NCBI RefSeq assembly: GCF_002160135.1
Contig: NZ_NFJZ01000001.1
Location: forward strand, 1-64,000
Direction of reading: 5' to 3'
DNA: 64,000 bases
Origin: Lachnoclostridium sp. An196
GTDB taxonomy: Bacteria; Bacillota; Clostridia; Lachnospirales; Lachnospiraceae
Both the position numbers and the translations under genes were made by a program. Shown one piece after another: positions 36,612 to 46,189 of the stretch. The first letter of the stretch is position 1, and each line of letters starts with the position of its first letter. The notes beneath the pieces are model-generated. The model did not search any database and was not told the DNA's origin. It saw only the letters and a list, made by a program, of their open reading frames with translations.

Positions 36612-37385
36612 ATGGAGGCGTACACCGGTTTCGCGGAAGTGTATGATCTGTTTATGGACAATGTCCCATATGAGCAGTGGGCCGAATATATTACGGGACT
36701 GCTGCGGGAATATGGGGTCGAAGACGGGCTGGTGCTCGATCTGGGATGCGGAACAGGGACCATGACAGAACTGCTGGCCGAAGCGGGATATGATATGATT
36801 GGTATCGACCAGTCGGAGGAAATGCTGGAAGAAGCATTGGAAAAAAAGGAAGCGTCCGGCCATGATATTTTATATCTTTGCCAGGATATGAGGGAATTTG
36901 AACTGTACGGAACGGTTCGGGCCATCGTATGCGTCTGTGATTCCATGAACTATATTCTGGAAGAGGAGGAGATTCTGGACATTTTGTCCGCGGCGGCATA
37001 CAATTACCTGGATTATGACGGCCTCTTCATTTTTGATTTGAATACAGAATATAAATACAGGGAAATTCTGGGAGAACAGACTATTGCGGAAAACAGGGAG
37101 GAAGGAAGCTTTATCTGGGAAAACTATTATGATGAAGCTCAAAGAATCAACGAATACCAGCTGACGCTTTTTGTAAAAGAAAAAGAAGATATTTACCGAA
37201 AGTTTGAAGAGACACACTATCAGAGGGCATATAGCCTGGATACGGTACGAAATCTGGTGGAACGTTCCGGACTCCGACTGCTGCATATGTATGACGCGTT
37301 TACCAGAGAACCGGCAAGGGAAGATTCAGAACGGATCTACGTGATCTGTCAGAGAGAAAAGACGGATAAAGGAGAACAGATATGA
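36612..37385 (+). CDS. Class I SAM-dependent methyltransferase
   Basis: The 257-residue Rossmann-fold methyltransferase has motif I VLDLGCGTGTMTELLAEAGY near residues 41-60 and the acidic motif II GIDQSEEML. The start MEAYTGFAEVYDLFMDNVPY at 36612 is preceded by AAGGAGAGGAG; an ATG at 36588 lies before that ribosome site and is rejected. The substrate is unknown; the family includes enzymes acting on small molecules and on tRNA. It overlaps the hslO start by four bases (ATGA), so the two are co-translated. Confidence 0.9.
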   Translation: MEAYTGFAEVYDLFMDNVPYEQWAEYITGLLREYGVEDGLVLDLGCGTGTMTELLAEAGYDMIGIDQSEEMLEEALEKKEASGHDILYLCQDMREFELYGTVRAIVCVCDSMNYILEEEEILDILSAAAYNYLDYDGLFIFDLNTEYKYREILGEQTIAENREEGSFIWENYYDEAQRINEYQLTLFVKEKEDIYRKFEETHYQRAYSLDTVRNLVERSGLRLLHMYDAFTREPAREDSERIYVICQREKTDKGEQI

Positions 37386-38260
37386 ACGATTATATAGTGC
37401 GGGCGACGGCGGCCAAAGGGCAGATCCGCGCGTTTGCGGTGACGTCTGCCGAAACGGTGGAGACTGCACGGAGAGCGCATGATACCAGCCCGGTGGTGAC
37501 GGCGGCATTGGGAAGACTTTTAAGCGCGGGAGCCATGATGGGAGCTATGATGAAAGGAGAAGATGATCTGCTGACACTTCAGATTCAGTGCGACGGCCCG
37601 ATCGGCGGTCTGGTGGTGACGGCAGATTCTCACGGACATGTAAAAGGGTATGCGAACCATCCGGAAGTGATGCTGCCGCCCAACGCCAGAGGAAAACTGG
37701 ATGTAGGAGGCGCGCTGGGGCACGGGATCCTGAGCGTGATCCGTGATCTGGGCATGAAAGAACCTTATGCGGGACAGACAGAGCTGCAGACCGGAGAGAT
37801 CGCGGAAGACCTGACTTATTATTTCGCCAGCTCGGAACAGACGCCTTCTTCGGTGGGACTGGGCGTATTGATGAACAGGGATAATACGGTGCGATGCGCA
37901 GGAGGATTTTTGATTCAGCTCATGCCGTTTGCTGAAGAAGAGGTCATCGAAAAGCTGGAGAAAAATCTGGCGGGAATTGATTCGGTGACCGCCTGTCTGG
38001 ATCGGGGAGATACACCGGAACAACTTTTGGAAAAATTGCTGGAAGGACTCGAGTTGGAATTCCAGGAGAAAACAGGACTGCAGTTTTTCTGCAACTGCAG
38101 CAGGGAACGGGTGGAAAAAGCTGTGGTCAGCATAGGAAAGAAAGAGATTGCAGAGATGATTCAGGAAGGGAAGCCGGTGGAAGTCAAATGTCATTTCTGT
38201 AATAAAGCATATGAGTTCAGCATGGAAGATTTGAAGAGAATCATAAAAAGGAGCAGATAA
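37382..38260 (+). CDS. hslO: Redox-regulated chaperone Hsp33
   Basis: This 292-residue holdase chaperone is activated by oxidative unfolding. The four zinc-binding cysteines are present in the C-terminal switch: CNC near residue 239 and CHFC near residue 271 (CX-C and CX2C). N-terminal phrases LLSAGAMMGAMMKGEDDLL and CDGPIGGLVVTADSHG match the family core. Length is normal. It is co-transcribed with the methyltransferase before it, and nadE starts one base after its stop codon. Confidence 0.96.
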   Translation: MNDYIVRATAAKGQIRAFAVTSAETVETARRAHDTSPVVTAALGRLLSAGAMMGAMMKGEDDLLTLQIQCDGPIGGLVVTADSHGHVKGYANHPEVMLPPNARGKLDVGGALGHGILSVIRDLGMKEPYAGQTELQTGEIAEDLTYYFASSEQTPSSVGLGVLMNRDNTVRCAGGFLIQLMPFAEEEVIEKLEKNLAGIDSVTACLDRGDTPEQLLEKLLEGLELEFQEKTGLQFFCNCSRERVEKAVVSIGKKEIAEMIQEGKPVEVKCHFCNKAYEFSMEDLKRIIKRSR

Positions 38261-38261
38261 G

Positions 38262-40196
38262 ATGCAGTACGGATTTGTGAAAGCTGCGGCGCTTGCGCCG
38301 AAAATCAGGGTGGCGGATACGGAATACAATGCGGAAGAGATTATCCGTCTGATGAAAGAGGCTCATGGAAACGGAGCCAGGATTCTGGTATTTCCCGAAT
38401 TATGCGTCACCGGATATACCTGCGGAGACCTGTTTCATCAGGACCTTCTCCTGACGGGGGCCAGACAGGCGCTTCAGGAGATTGTGGAAGCCAGCAACGG
38501 AATGGACGGTCTCTTTTTCGTGGGAATGCCTCTGGAGGTGGAAGGAAAACTTTACAATACTGCTGCGGTGTTCTCGGACGGGAGGATACTGGGATTTGTG
38601 CCAAAGACTCATGTGCCCAATTACAGTGAGTTCTATGAAAGACGTCATTTTACGGAAGCACCGGAAAGATGCCGCGTTCTGGAACTGCCGGAGTGGGGGG
38701 CGGTTCCTTTCGGAACGGATCAGCTTTTTGTCTGCGCGGGTTTTCCCTTGCTTAAGGTGGCGGCCGAGATCTGTGAAGATGTATGGACTCCGAATCCGCC
38801 CAGTATCCGCCATGCCATGCACGGAGCCACGGTCATCGTGAATCTGTCCGCCAGTGACGAGATTACCGGAAAGGACGCGTACCGCCGGGATCTGATCCGG
38901 ATGCAGTCGGGACATCTGGTGTGCGGATATATCTATGCCAGCGCGGGAGAAGGGGAATCTTCCACGGATCTGGTATTTGGAGGCCATCATCTGATCTGTG
39001 AAAATGGTACGCTTTTAAAGGAGTCGGAACGGTTCCGCAACGAGACGATCTATGGAGAGATAGATGTGGAACGGCTGACCGGCGAACGCCGCAGAGTCTC
39101 TACATTTGATAATATATATGATGAAGGCAGATATCAGGTTTCTACATTTGCCATCTGCCCGCAGAAGGGAAGACTGGACCGCTTTGTGGATAAAGCTCCA
39201 TTTGTCCCCGGCAACCGGGCAGAACGGGAGAAACGATGTGAAGAGATCCTGTCAATCCAGTCCATGGGATTGAAAAAACGCATGGAGCATACCAGCTGCA
39301 GAAGCGCGGTGATCGGGATTTCAGGGGGGCTGGATTCTACGCTGGCTCTGCTGGTGACTGCCCGGGCAGCGGACCTTCTGGGCCTGCCCCGTGACTGTAT
39401 TACAGCGGTAACCATGCCATGCTTCGGAACCACAGACCGGACATATACGAATGCCTGCGAACTGACGAAGAGACTGGGGGCGAACCTCATGGAAGTTGAC
39501 ATCCGGGAAGCGGTGACCACGCATTTCCGTGATATCGGACAGGACATGGAAAAGCACGATGTAACTTATGAAAACTCCCAGGCAAGAGAACGGACTCAGG
39601 TGCTGATGGATACGGCAAACCGTCTGGGCGGCATGGTGATCGGAACCGGAGATATGTCGGAACTGGCTTTGGGATGGGCTACCTATAATGGAGACCATAT
39701 GTCCATGTACGGCGTCAATGCGTCAGTTCCCAAGACGTTGGTCCGCCATCTGGTACGGTACTGCGCGGATACCTGTAAAGACAGCAGACTTTCGGAGATT
39801 CTGCTGGATATCCTGGACACGCCGGTCAGCCCGGAACTGCTTCCCCCCAAAGACGGCAAGATCGCTCAGCGGACGGAGGATCTGGTCGGGCCATATGAAC
39901 TGCACGACTTTTTCCTGTATTATATGCTGCGTTTCGGTTTCGCTCCGGATAAAATCTATTATCTGGCGCGCGCGGCGTTTCGGGGCGAATATGAAGATCA
40001 GGTGATTCTGAAATGGCTCAATACTTTCTACAGACGATTCTTCGCGCAGCAGTTCAAACGGTCCTGTCTGCCGGACGGCCCCAAAGTGGGAACTGTGGCG
40101 GTGTCGCCCAGAGGGGATCTGCGTATGCCCAGCGACGCTTCCGCGCGGCTGTGGCTGGGCTGCATGAATAAACTGATGGAAAAAGATACAGACTAA
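38262..40196 (+). CDS. nadE: Glutamine-dependent NAD+ synthetase
   Basis: The 644-residue enzyme makes NAD from nicotinic-acid adenine dinucleotide using ammonia channelled from glutamine. The N-terminal nitrilase-type glutaminase carries the Glu-Lys-Cys triad (Glu in FPELCVTGYT, Lys in PKTHVPNY, Cys in EICEDVWTP). The C-terminal synthetase has the ATP-pyrophosphatase loop SGGLDSTLALL and GTGDMSELALGWATYNGDH. It is the two-domain bacterial form and full length. AAAAGGAGCAG precedes the ATG. Confidence 0.96.
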   Translation: MQYGFVKAAALAPKIRVADTEYNAEEIIRLMKEAHGNGARILVFPELCVTGYTCGDLFHQDLLLTGARQALQEIVEASNGMDGLFFVGMPLEVEGKLYNTAAVFSDGRILGFVPKTHVPNYSEFYERRHFTEAPERCRVLELPEWGAVPFGTDQLFVCAGFPLLKVAAEICEDVWTPNPPSIRHAMHGATVIVNLSASDEITGKDAYRRDLIRMQSGHLVCGYIYASAGEGESSTDLVFGGHHLICENGTLLKESERFRNETIYGEIDVERLTGERRRVSTFDNIYDEGRYQVSTFAICPQKGRLDRFVDKAPFVPGNRAEREKRCEEILSIQSMGLKKRMEHTSCRSAVIGISGGLDSTLALLVTARAADLLGLPRDCITAVTMPCFGTTDRTYTNACELTKRLGANLMEVDIREAVTTHFRDIGQDMEKHDVTYENSQARERTQVLMDTANRLGGMVIGTGDMSELALGWATYNGDHMSMYGVNASVPKTLVRHLVRYCADTCKDSRLSEILLDILDTPVSPELLPPKDGKIAQRTEDLVGPYELHDFFLYYMLRFGFAPDKIYYLARAAFRGEYEDQVILKWLNTFYRRFFAQQFKRSCLPDGPKVGTVAVSPRGDLRMPSDASARLWLGCMNKLMEKDTD

Positions 40197-40210
40197 AAAG
40201 GAATTAAAAC

Positions 40211-40296
40211 AGGCCTCATTCATATATTATAGAAATAATGTAACCGTTCAGGACGGCTTGAACTGTTATGGAATAATTTAGAAATGAGGTCTTTTT
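40211..40296 (+). promoter_or_regulatory. Structured leader that can sequester a ribosome site
   Basis: AGGCCTCATT (40211-40220) can pair with AATGAGGTCT (40283-40292), ten pairs with one G-T wobble, directly followed by five T and the ATG of the next gene at 40297. The 3' arm contains the only plausible ribosome site (GAGG, 40286-40289). Inside the loop an inner stem forms between AACCGTTCA and TGAACTGTT with one mismatch. It could be the nadE terminator, an attenuator, or a switch on the next gene. Confidence 0.45.
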
Positions 40297-41562
40297 ATGC
40301 CTGAAAATGAATTTGCAAACGAACCGGCGCTGCCGGTTCAGACAGGCCGCCTGCAGGTGCGGCTGGTGGAAGAGGGCTCCCGCAGACCGGTCGCGGGGGC
40401 TGAAGTCATGATTTCTTATGAAGGAGATCCAGAGAGCAGTGTACGCCGGTTTATAACGAATGAATCCGGTATGACAGAACTGATCGAACTGCCGGCTCCG
40501 AATCTGGAATACAGTACGCAGTTTTCAGAGCCTCAGCCATATGCGGAATATACCGTGCAGGTGAAGGCGGCCGGCTATGAAGACGCGGAAGTGGAAGGAA
40601 CAGAGATCCTGCCTGGGGTGACGGCGATCCAGGAGATCCGGCTGAGATCATCCGCAGGAGGAGGCGTTTTTGACCGGATTGTCATCGGCCCCCATACCCT
40701 TTATGGGGATTATCCGCCGAAAATCGCGGAATCGGAGATAAAACCGGTATCAGAGACCGGAGAGATTGTGCTGAGCCGGGTTGTGATTCCGGAGTATGTG
40801 ATCGTACATGACGGGGCACCCACAGATGCCAGCGCGCAGAATTACTGGGTGAGATACCGGGATTATATCAAGAATGTGGCGTCCAGCGAGATTTACGCCA
40901 CCTGGACAGACGCGGCGGTCCGCGCCAATATTCTGGCGATCATGTCATTTACGCTGAACCGTGTCTATACAGAATGGTACCGCAATAAAGGATATGACTT
41001 TACAATCACTTCGTCCACGGCGTTTGATCAGAAGTGGATTTACGGAAGAAATATTTATCAGAATATTTCCAATGTGGTTGACGAAATGTTTGGAAATTAT
41101 CTTTCCAGGCCGAACGTGAAACAGCCGATTCTGACACAGTACTGCGACGGCAGACGGGTGTCCTGTCCGGAGTGGCTCAGTCAGTGGGGGTCGCAAAGTC
41201 TGGGAGAACAGGGGTACAGCGCGATAGAGATCCTTCGCTATTATTATGGAGACAGTATTTATATCAATACGGCGATGGAGATATCCGGAGTTCCCGCATC
41301 CTGGCCGGGGTATGATCTTACGGAAGGATCTGCCGGCGCAAAGGTACAGCAGATGCAGGAACAGCTTAACATGATTGCGGAAGCATATCCGGCTCTTCCG
41401 CGGATTGCCGCAGACGGAATCTTTGGCCCGGCCACCCGTGCCGCGGTAGAAGATTTTCAGGCAGTATTCGGACTGCCGGTGACAGGAATCGTAGATTACC
41501 GCACCTGGTATAAAATTTCGGAGATCTATGTAGGCGTTTCGCGTATCGCAGAATTAAATTAA
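40297..41562 (+). CDS. SpoIID-like protein with C-terminal peptidoglycan-binding domain
   Basis: The 421-residue protein has an N-terminal beta-sandwich of the carboxypeptidase-regulatory type (about 15-115), a middle region (about 165-330) resembling SpoIID/LytB glycan-cleaving or stalk-peptide proteins (YIKNVASSEIYATW, YCDGRRVSCPEWLSQWGSQS, GYSAIEILRYYYGD), and a PG_binding_1 domain (about 345-405; GSAGAKVQQMQEQLN, DGIFGPATRAAVEDFQ). No clear signal peptide is visible, which is common for spore-coat or mother-cell wall proteins. I infer a role in spore cortex or cell-wall remodelling. The SpoIID assignment is by pattern only. Confidence 0.78.
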   Translation: MPENEFANEPALPVQTGRLQVRLVEEGSRRPVAGAEVMISYEGDPESSVRRFITNESGMTELIELPAPNLEYSTQFSEPQPYAEYTVQVKAAGYEDAEVEGTEILPGVTAIQEIRLRSSAGGGVFDRIVIGPHTLYGDYPPKIAESEIKPVSETGEIVLSRVVIPEYVIVHDGAPTDASAQNYWVRYRDYIKNVASSEIYATWTDAAVRANILAIMSFTLNRVYTEWYRNKGYDFTITSSTAFDQKWIYGRNIYQNISNVVDEMFGNYLSRPNVKQPILTQYCDGRRVSCPEWLSQWGSQSLGEQGYSAIEILRYYYGDSIYINTAMEISGVPASWPGYDLTEGSAGAKVQQMQEQLNMIAEAYPALPRIAADGIFGPATRAAVEDFQAVFGLPVTGIVDYRTWYKISEIYVGVSRIAELN

Positions 41563-41593
41563 ATACCCCCTTTCTTTTTCTGGAAATATTGGG

Positions 41594-41599
41594 TATAAT
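41594..41599 (+). promoter_or_regulatory. Promoter -10 for mreB
   Basis: TATAAT at 41594-41599 lies about 100 bases before the mreB ATG. The -35 at 17-base spacing (TTTCTT, 41571-41576) is poor, so another factor or context probably matters. Confidence 0.5.
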
Positions 41600-41695
41600 G
41601 TAACAAGTCAGAGTACGTAAAAACGCGCTTTGATACGAGAATGAATGAAAATGCTGTATTTTAAATAGATGGAAAGAACGAAAGGAGAACGTATT

Positions 41696-42691
41696 ATGGC
41701 AGGAACCGATGTTGGAATTGACCTGGGAACAGCCAGTATTCTTGTGTATATCAAAGGCAAGGGCGTTGTGTTGAAAGAGCCGTCTGTCGTAGCATTCGAC
41801 AGAGATACAAATAAAATCAAAGCAATCGGAGAGGAGGCACGTCTGATGCTGGGACGTACTCCGGGGAATATTGTAGCGGTGCGTCCGCTTCGGCAGGGGG
41901 TCATCTCCGACTATACGGTGACTGAGAAGATGCTGAAGTTCTTTATTCAGAAAGCAATCGGCAAAAAAACTTTCCGAAAGCCTAAAATCGCTGTCTGTGT
42001 GCCCAGCGGGGTTACGGAAGTGGAGAAAAAGGCAGTGGAGGATGCGACTTATCAGGCCGGCGCGCGGGAGGTTTTTATTATTGAGGAACCTATCGCGGCG
42101 GCTATTGGAGCAGGGATTGATATTTCCCGCCCCTGCGGAAATATGATTGTGGATATCGGAGGCGGCACAACGGATATCGCGGTGATCTCTCTGGGCGGCA
42201 CTGTGGTCAGTACGTCGATCAAGATCGCAGGCGATGATTTTGACGAGGCCATTGTTCGTTATATGCGTAAGAAACATAACCTTCTGATTGGAGAAAGAAC
42301 CGCCGAGGACATCAAGATCAAAGTGGGAAGCTGCTATCCGAGAGCCCAGGTGGACAGCATCGATGTGCGCGGGCGTAATCTGGTGACCGGCCTGCCGAAG
42401 ACGGTGACAGTCACTTCCGAAGAGACGGAAGAAGCGCTGAAAGAAGCGACGGCTCAGATTGTGGAAGCGGTTCACAGCGTGCTGGAGCGTACTCCGCCGG
42501 AATTGACGGCAGATATTGCCGACAGAGGAATCGTGCTGACCGGAGGCGGCGCACTTCTGCGCGGGCTGGAAGAACTTCTGGAGTCCAAGACCGGTATCAA
42601 TACGATGACAGCGGAAGAACCGATGCAGTGTGTGGCGATCGGAACCGGCAAGTTTGTGGAGTTCCTGTCCGGCAGCCATCACGAAGAGTGA
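41696..42691 (+). CDS. mreB: Rod shape-determining protein MreB/Mbl
   Basis: The 331-residue bacterial actin forms membrane-bound filaments that guide lateral cell-wall synthesis. Motifs include DVGIDLGTASILVY (phosphate 1), EEPIAAAIGAG, VDIGGGTTDIAVISLGG (phosphate 2) and LTGGGALLRGLEELL (adenosine). The start at 41696 follows AAAGGAGAA; a Met at 41669 upstream is rejected. It stands alone, without mreC or mreD beside it, as is typical of Mbl/MreBH paralogues, so the exact paralogue cannot be told. A terminator follows. Confidence 0.95.
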   Translation: MAGTDVGIDLGTASILVYIKGKGVVLKEPSVVAFDRDTNKIKAIGEEARLMLGRTPGNIVAVRPLRQGVISDYTVTEKMLKFFIQKAIGKKTFRKPKIAVCVPSGVTEVEKKAVEDATYQAGAREVFIIEEPIAAAIGAGIDISRPCGNMIVDIGGGTTDIAVISLGGTVVSTSIKIAGDDFDEAIVRYMRKKHNLLIGERTAEDIKIKVGSCYPRAQVDSIDVRGRNLVTGLPKTVTVTSEETEEALKEATAQIVEAVHSVLERTPPELTADIADRGIVLTGGGALLRGLEELLESKTGINTMTAEEPMQCVAIGTGKFVEFLSGSHHEE

Positions 42692-42754
42692 GAGACAGAC
42701 CCGGCAGGGTCCGGGGACGCGGGCAGGGAAGTATGAAATAGAAAAATGATGTGG

Positions 42755-42782
42755 GGACATGGCGGGAGTGCCATGTCCTTTT
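42755..42782 (+). terminator. Terminator of mreB
   Basis: GGACATGGC (42755-42763) and GCCATGTCC (42770-42778) form a perfect nine-pair stem with a six-base loop, followed by TTTT. It stands 12 bases before recD2, which therefore needs read-through or its own start nearby. Confidence 0.85.
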
Positions 42783-42794
42783 GGTTAAAGCAAT

Positions 42795-45020
42795 ATGGAA
42801 ATACGAAAAGGATACGTGGAGCATATAGTGTTCCGAAACGGAGAAAATGGATATACAGTATTTCAGCTTGTGTCGGAGGAAGAGGAACTGACCTGTGTGG
42901 GGATATTTTCCGTATTGTCAGAAGGAGAACTGGTGCAGGTCAAAGGGACAATGAAAGAGCATCCCCTGTATGGGGAGCAGATGCAGGTGGAAGAATACTG
43001 TATTCTGGCTCCGGAGGATGAGACGGCGATGGAACGCTATCTGGGAAGCGGAGCGATCAAAGGGGTCGGAGCGGCCCTGGCAGCCAGGATTGTCAGGCGG
43101 TTTAAAGGAGATACTTTTCGGATTATTGAAGAAGAACCGGAGAGACTGGCGGAAGTAAAAGGAATCAGCGAGCGGAAAGCAATGGAGATCTCGGAGCAGA
43201 TGGAGGAAAAAAAAGAACTCCGCCAGGCGATGATGTTTCTGACTCAGTATGGAATCTCCATGCAGCTTGCGGTGAAGATTTATAAAGAATACGGGCCGCG
43301 CACCTATCAGATCGTACAGGAAAATCCTTACCGGCTGGCAGACGATATCGTCGGGGTCGGTTTTCGCACGGCGGATGAGATCGCGTCGAGGATCGGAATA
43401 CATACGTCGTCAGATTATCGGATCCGGAGCGGGCTGCTTTATGTGCTGCAGCAGGCTGCGGGAGATGGACATACCTGTCTTCCGCAGGATATTCTTCTTC
43501 GGAGAGCGTCGGAGCTTCTGGGGGTGGAGGAAAGTGCTGTCGAGGTACAGATGATGAATCTGTGCATGGATCGGAAACTGGTGATGAGAGAAGACAACGG
43601 GATGGTCATGGTGTTCTACAGCCGGTATTTCTATATGGAATTAAATACGGCCAGAATGCTCCATGATCTGAATCTTACCTGCCGGATGGAGGAGGAAGAG
43701 ATCCGGGAAAAGTTGGAACAGGTTGAGCATGCTTCGGGAATTGAACTGGATGAGATGCAGCGCATGGCCGTACTGGAGTCGGTAAAACACGGTCTGCTTA
43801 TTCTTACGGGCGGCCCCGGCACAGGGAAAACCACTACGATTAATACGATTATCCGGTATTTTGAAACGGAAGGCATGGAGATACTGCTGGCTGCGCCAAC
43901 CGGGAGGGCGGCAAAGCGGATGACAGAGGCTACCGGATATGAAGCGGTGACGATTCACCGGCTTCTGGAATTGTCCGGCGCTCCCGGAGAGGATCAGGGA
44001 CAGGCTTCCTTTGAAAGAAACGAGGATAATCCGTTGGAAGCGGATGTGATCATCATTGACGAGATGTCTATGGTGGACATTTTCCTGATGCATTCGCTTC
44101 TCCGGGCGGTAAGCGTGGGAACCCGGCTGATCCTGGTAGGAGATATCAATCAGCTCCCCAGTGTGGGCCCCGGATGCGTGCTTAAGGATATGATACGGTC
44201 GAACAAGTATCCGGTGGTGATGCTGCGCAAAATATTCCGCCAGGCAAGTCAGAGCGATATTATAGTGAATGCCCATAAGATTAACCGGGGTGAGCCGGTG
44301 ATTCTTGACAATAAGAGCAGGGATTTCTTTTTCCTTAAGAGACAGGATCCTAATATGATCCTGCGGGTAGTGCTGGCTCTGGTTCAGGACAAGCTGCCTC
44401 CGTATGTCCGCGCGAAGCCCTACGATATTCAAGTTCTGACTCCGATGAGGAAAGGCGTTCTGGGGGTGGAGCATCTGAATGAGATCCTGCAGCGATATCT
44501 GAACCCGCCTTCGCCGGAGAAGACAGAGAAAGAGTATATCCGGGGAGTATTCCGGGAAGGCGATAAAGTGATGCAGATCAAAAATAATTACCAGATTGAG
44601 TGGGAAGCAAGAAACCGTTATGGTATTGCAGTAGATAAAGGTACAGGGATCTTCAACGGAGATCTGGGTGTGATCCGCAGTATTGACCTGTTGTCGGAGA
44701 CCGTGGAGGTGCTGTTTGACGAGTACAGGACTGTAGTATACAGCTTTGCGCAGCTGGAAGAACTGGAGCTGGCATATGCCGTGACGATTCACAAGTCTCA
44801 GGGAAGTGAATATCCCGCCGTGGTGATCCCGCTGCTGACCGGCCCGAGGATGCTGATGAACCGGAATCTTCTCTACACGGCGGTTACCCGCGCCAGATCC
44901 TGCGTAACGCTGGTGGGCAGTGAGGAAACTTTTCAGATGATGATTGCCAATGGCAGCGAGCAGGCGCGTTACAGCGGTCTGCTGGGAAGAATACAGGAGG
45001 TAGAGCGGATTGAAAGCTGA
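42795..45020 (+). CDS. recD2: RecD2-type ATP-dependent DNA helicase
   Basis: The 741-residue SF1B 5'-3' helicase of the RecD2 (YrrC) family works without RecBC in Firmicutes, in DNA repair and replication-fork progression. It has N-terminal OB-like and helix-hairpin-helix regions (about 80-200) typical of RecD2, then Walker A GGPGTGKTTTINTI near residue 337, Walker B VIIIDEMSMVD, and C-terminal LAYAVTIHKSQGSEYP and YTAVTRAR. No strong ribosome site precedes the ATG. Its last bases overlap the TTG start of comF. Confidence 0.95.
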   Translation: MEIRKGYVEHIVFRNGENGYTVFQLVSEEEELTCVGIFSVLSEGELVQVKGTMKEHPLYGEQMQVEEYCILAPEDETAMERYLGSGAIKGVGAALAARIVRRFKGDTFRIIEEEPERLAEVKGISERKAMEISEQMEEKKELRQAMMFLTQYGISMQLAVKIYKEYGPRTYQIVQENPYRLADDIVGVGFRTADEIASRIGIHTSSDYRIRSGLLYVLQQAAGDGHTCLPQDILLRRASELLGVEESAVEVQMMNLCMDRKLVMREDNGMVMVFYSRYFYMELNTARMLHDLNLTCRMEEEEIREKLEQVEHASGIELDEMQRMAVLESVKHGLLILTGGPGTGKTTTINTIIRYFETEGMEILLAAPTGRAAKRMTEATGYEAVTIHRLLELSGAPGEDQGQASFERNEDNPLEADVIIIDEMSMVDIFLMHSLLRAVSVGTRLILVGDINQLPSVGPGCVLKDMIRSNKYPVVMLRKIFRQASQSDIIVNAHKINRGEPVILDNKSRDFFFLKRQDPNMILRVVLALVQDKLPPYVRAKPYDIQVLTPMRKGVLGVEHLNEILQRYLNPPSPEKTEKEYIRGVFREGDKVMQIKNNYQIEWEARNRYGIAVDKGTGIFNGDLGVIRSIDLLSETVEVLFDEYRTVVYSFAQLEELELAYAVTIHKSQGSEYPAVVIPLLTGPRMLMNRNLLYTAVTRARSCVTLVGSEETFQMMIANGSEQARYSGLLGRIQEVERIES

Positions 45021-45717
45021 CCTGATCGGATTGTTGTTTCCGAGAAGATGCCCTGTATGTCATGACGTGGTAGAGGACAGGGGGGAGCGTATATGCAGAA
45101 TCTGCAGGCTGAGACTTCCCTATGTGAGGGAGCCGTCCTGCAGAAAATGCGGAAAACCATTGTATGCGGAGGAAAAGGAATACTGCCGGGACTGCGCGTC
45201 CGGGAAACATGTTTTCCGACAGGGAAGGGCGCCTTTTGTGTATGATGAGATTATGAGGAGGTCTGTCTCCAGGTTTAAATATGGAGGCCGCCGGGAGTAC
45301 GCGTCATTTTACGCGGAAGAAATTCTGAGAAAATGCGGCAGAGAGGCCGCGCTCTGGAAAGCAGAAGCGTTTATTCCGATCCCGCTGCATCCGTCCCGCA
45401 GGAGAAAGCGCGGTTTTAACCAGGCAGAGCTTCTTGCGCGCGAACTGTCTAAGAGGACAGGTATTCCTGCGGATGCCGGGGTTTTGTTCAGGGTAAAGAA
45501 GACCCGTGTACAGAAGGAACTGAACCGGGAAGAAAGAGCAGCCAATCTGAAAGGGGCTTTCTCGCTTGGAAAAGGAACTCTTCCTTATAAAAAAGTGATA
45601 TTGATAGACGATATTTATACAACCGGAAGCACCGTAGACGAAGCAGCCCGGATACTCCGGGAGGGAGGGGCCGATTCCGTATATTTTTTGTGCATTTGTG
45701 TTGGAAGAGGCAATTAA
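45010..45717 (+). CDS. comF: ComF-family phosphoribosyltransferase-like protein
   Basis: The 235-residue protein has an N-terminal zinc finger (CPVCHD, CRICR, CRKCGK, CRDC) and a C-terminal type I phosphoribosyltransferase fold with the PRPP loop VILIDDIYTTGST. ComF helps single-stranded DNA uptake and processing during competence in Gram-positive bacteria; its role in non-transformable Clostridia is unclear. It begins with TTG at 45010, inside the end of recD2, with AGGAGG nine bases upstream. Its 3' end contains the promoter of the following c-di-AMP operon. Confidence 0.92.
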   Translation: MKADLIGLLFPRRCPVCHDVVEDRGERICRICRLRLPYVREPSCRKCGKPLYAEEKEYCRDCASGKHVFRQGRAPFVYDEIMRRSVSRFKYGGRREYASFYAEEILRKCGREAALWKAEAFIPIPLHPSRRRKRGFNQAELLARELSKRTGIPADAGVLFRVKKTRVQKELNREERAANLKGAFSLGKGTLPYKKVILIDDIYTTGSTVDEAARILREGGADSVYFLCICVGRGN

Positions 45718-45729
45718 TTGTGTTATACT
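45701..45729 (+). promoter_or_regulatory. Promoter of the cdaA operon, inside the comF 3' end
   Basis: TTGGAA (45701-45706) is followed after 17 bases by an extended -10 (TGTTATACT; TATACT at 45724-45729). The -35 lies within the last codons of comF and the ATG of the first operon gene is about 30 bases downstream. Confidence 0.7.
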
Positions 45730-45759
45730 ATGATGTAAATGAGATGAGGGCTGCGGATT

Positions 45760-46188
45760 ATGATTAATGAGGAAAAAGTGGTATTGATGACGAAGGCCTC
45801 TTTGTGCGAGGCAAAAGAGACAAAGAAAAAGTTAAAAATTGCCGGGTATTTCCGGCATGATTATATCAGCCTTCAGCTTCTTTCCGGCTGGTTTTTTGCT
45901 ACGGTCAGCTTTGGGCTTTGCGCGGCGTTATGGGCGTTCTGCAACATGGAATATTTGCTGGATAATCTCCATAAGATGGATTTGAGAAATTTTGGCCTGA
46001 CATGGATATTGCTGTACGTCTGCGCTGTGGCGGTTTATTCCTGTATTCTGTACGGGGTCTGTTCTTTTCGTTACACAACAGCCAAAAAATGCGCGGCATC
46101 CTATGGACGCCTGCTCCAGAAGATATTGGAGATTTACGAGCAGGAGGAAAAAAACCCGGCTCCGGGAAATATGACGGAGGAAACGTAA
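45760..46188 (+). CDS. Unknown small membrane protein upstream of cdaA
   Basis: The 142-residue protein has two hydrophobic helices (about 45-65 and 78-100) between a Lys-rich N-terminal tail and a charged C-terminal tail. It is not recognised. It starts the operon behind its own promoter and ends one base before the next membrane-protein gene. The partnership with the c-di-AMP cyclase is inferred from position only. Confidence 0.75.
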   Translation: MINEEKVVLMTKASLCEAKETKKKLKIAGYFRHDYISLQLLSGWFFATVSFGLCAALWAFCNMEYLLDNLHKMDLRNFGLTWILLYVCAVAVYSCILYGVCSFRYTTAKKCAASYGRLLQKILEIYEQEEKNPAPGNMTEET

Positions 46189-46189
46189 C

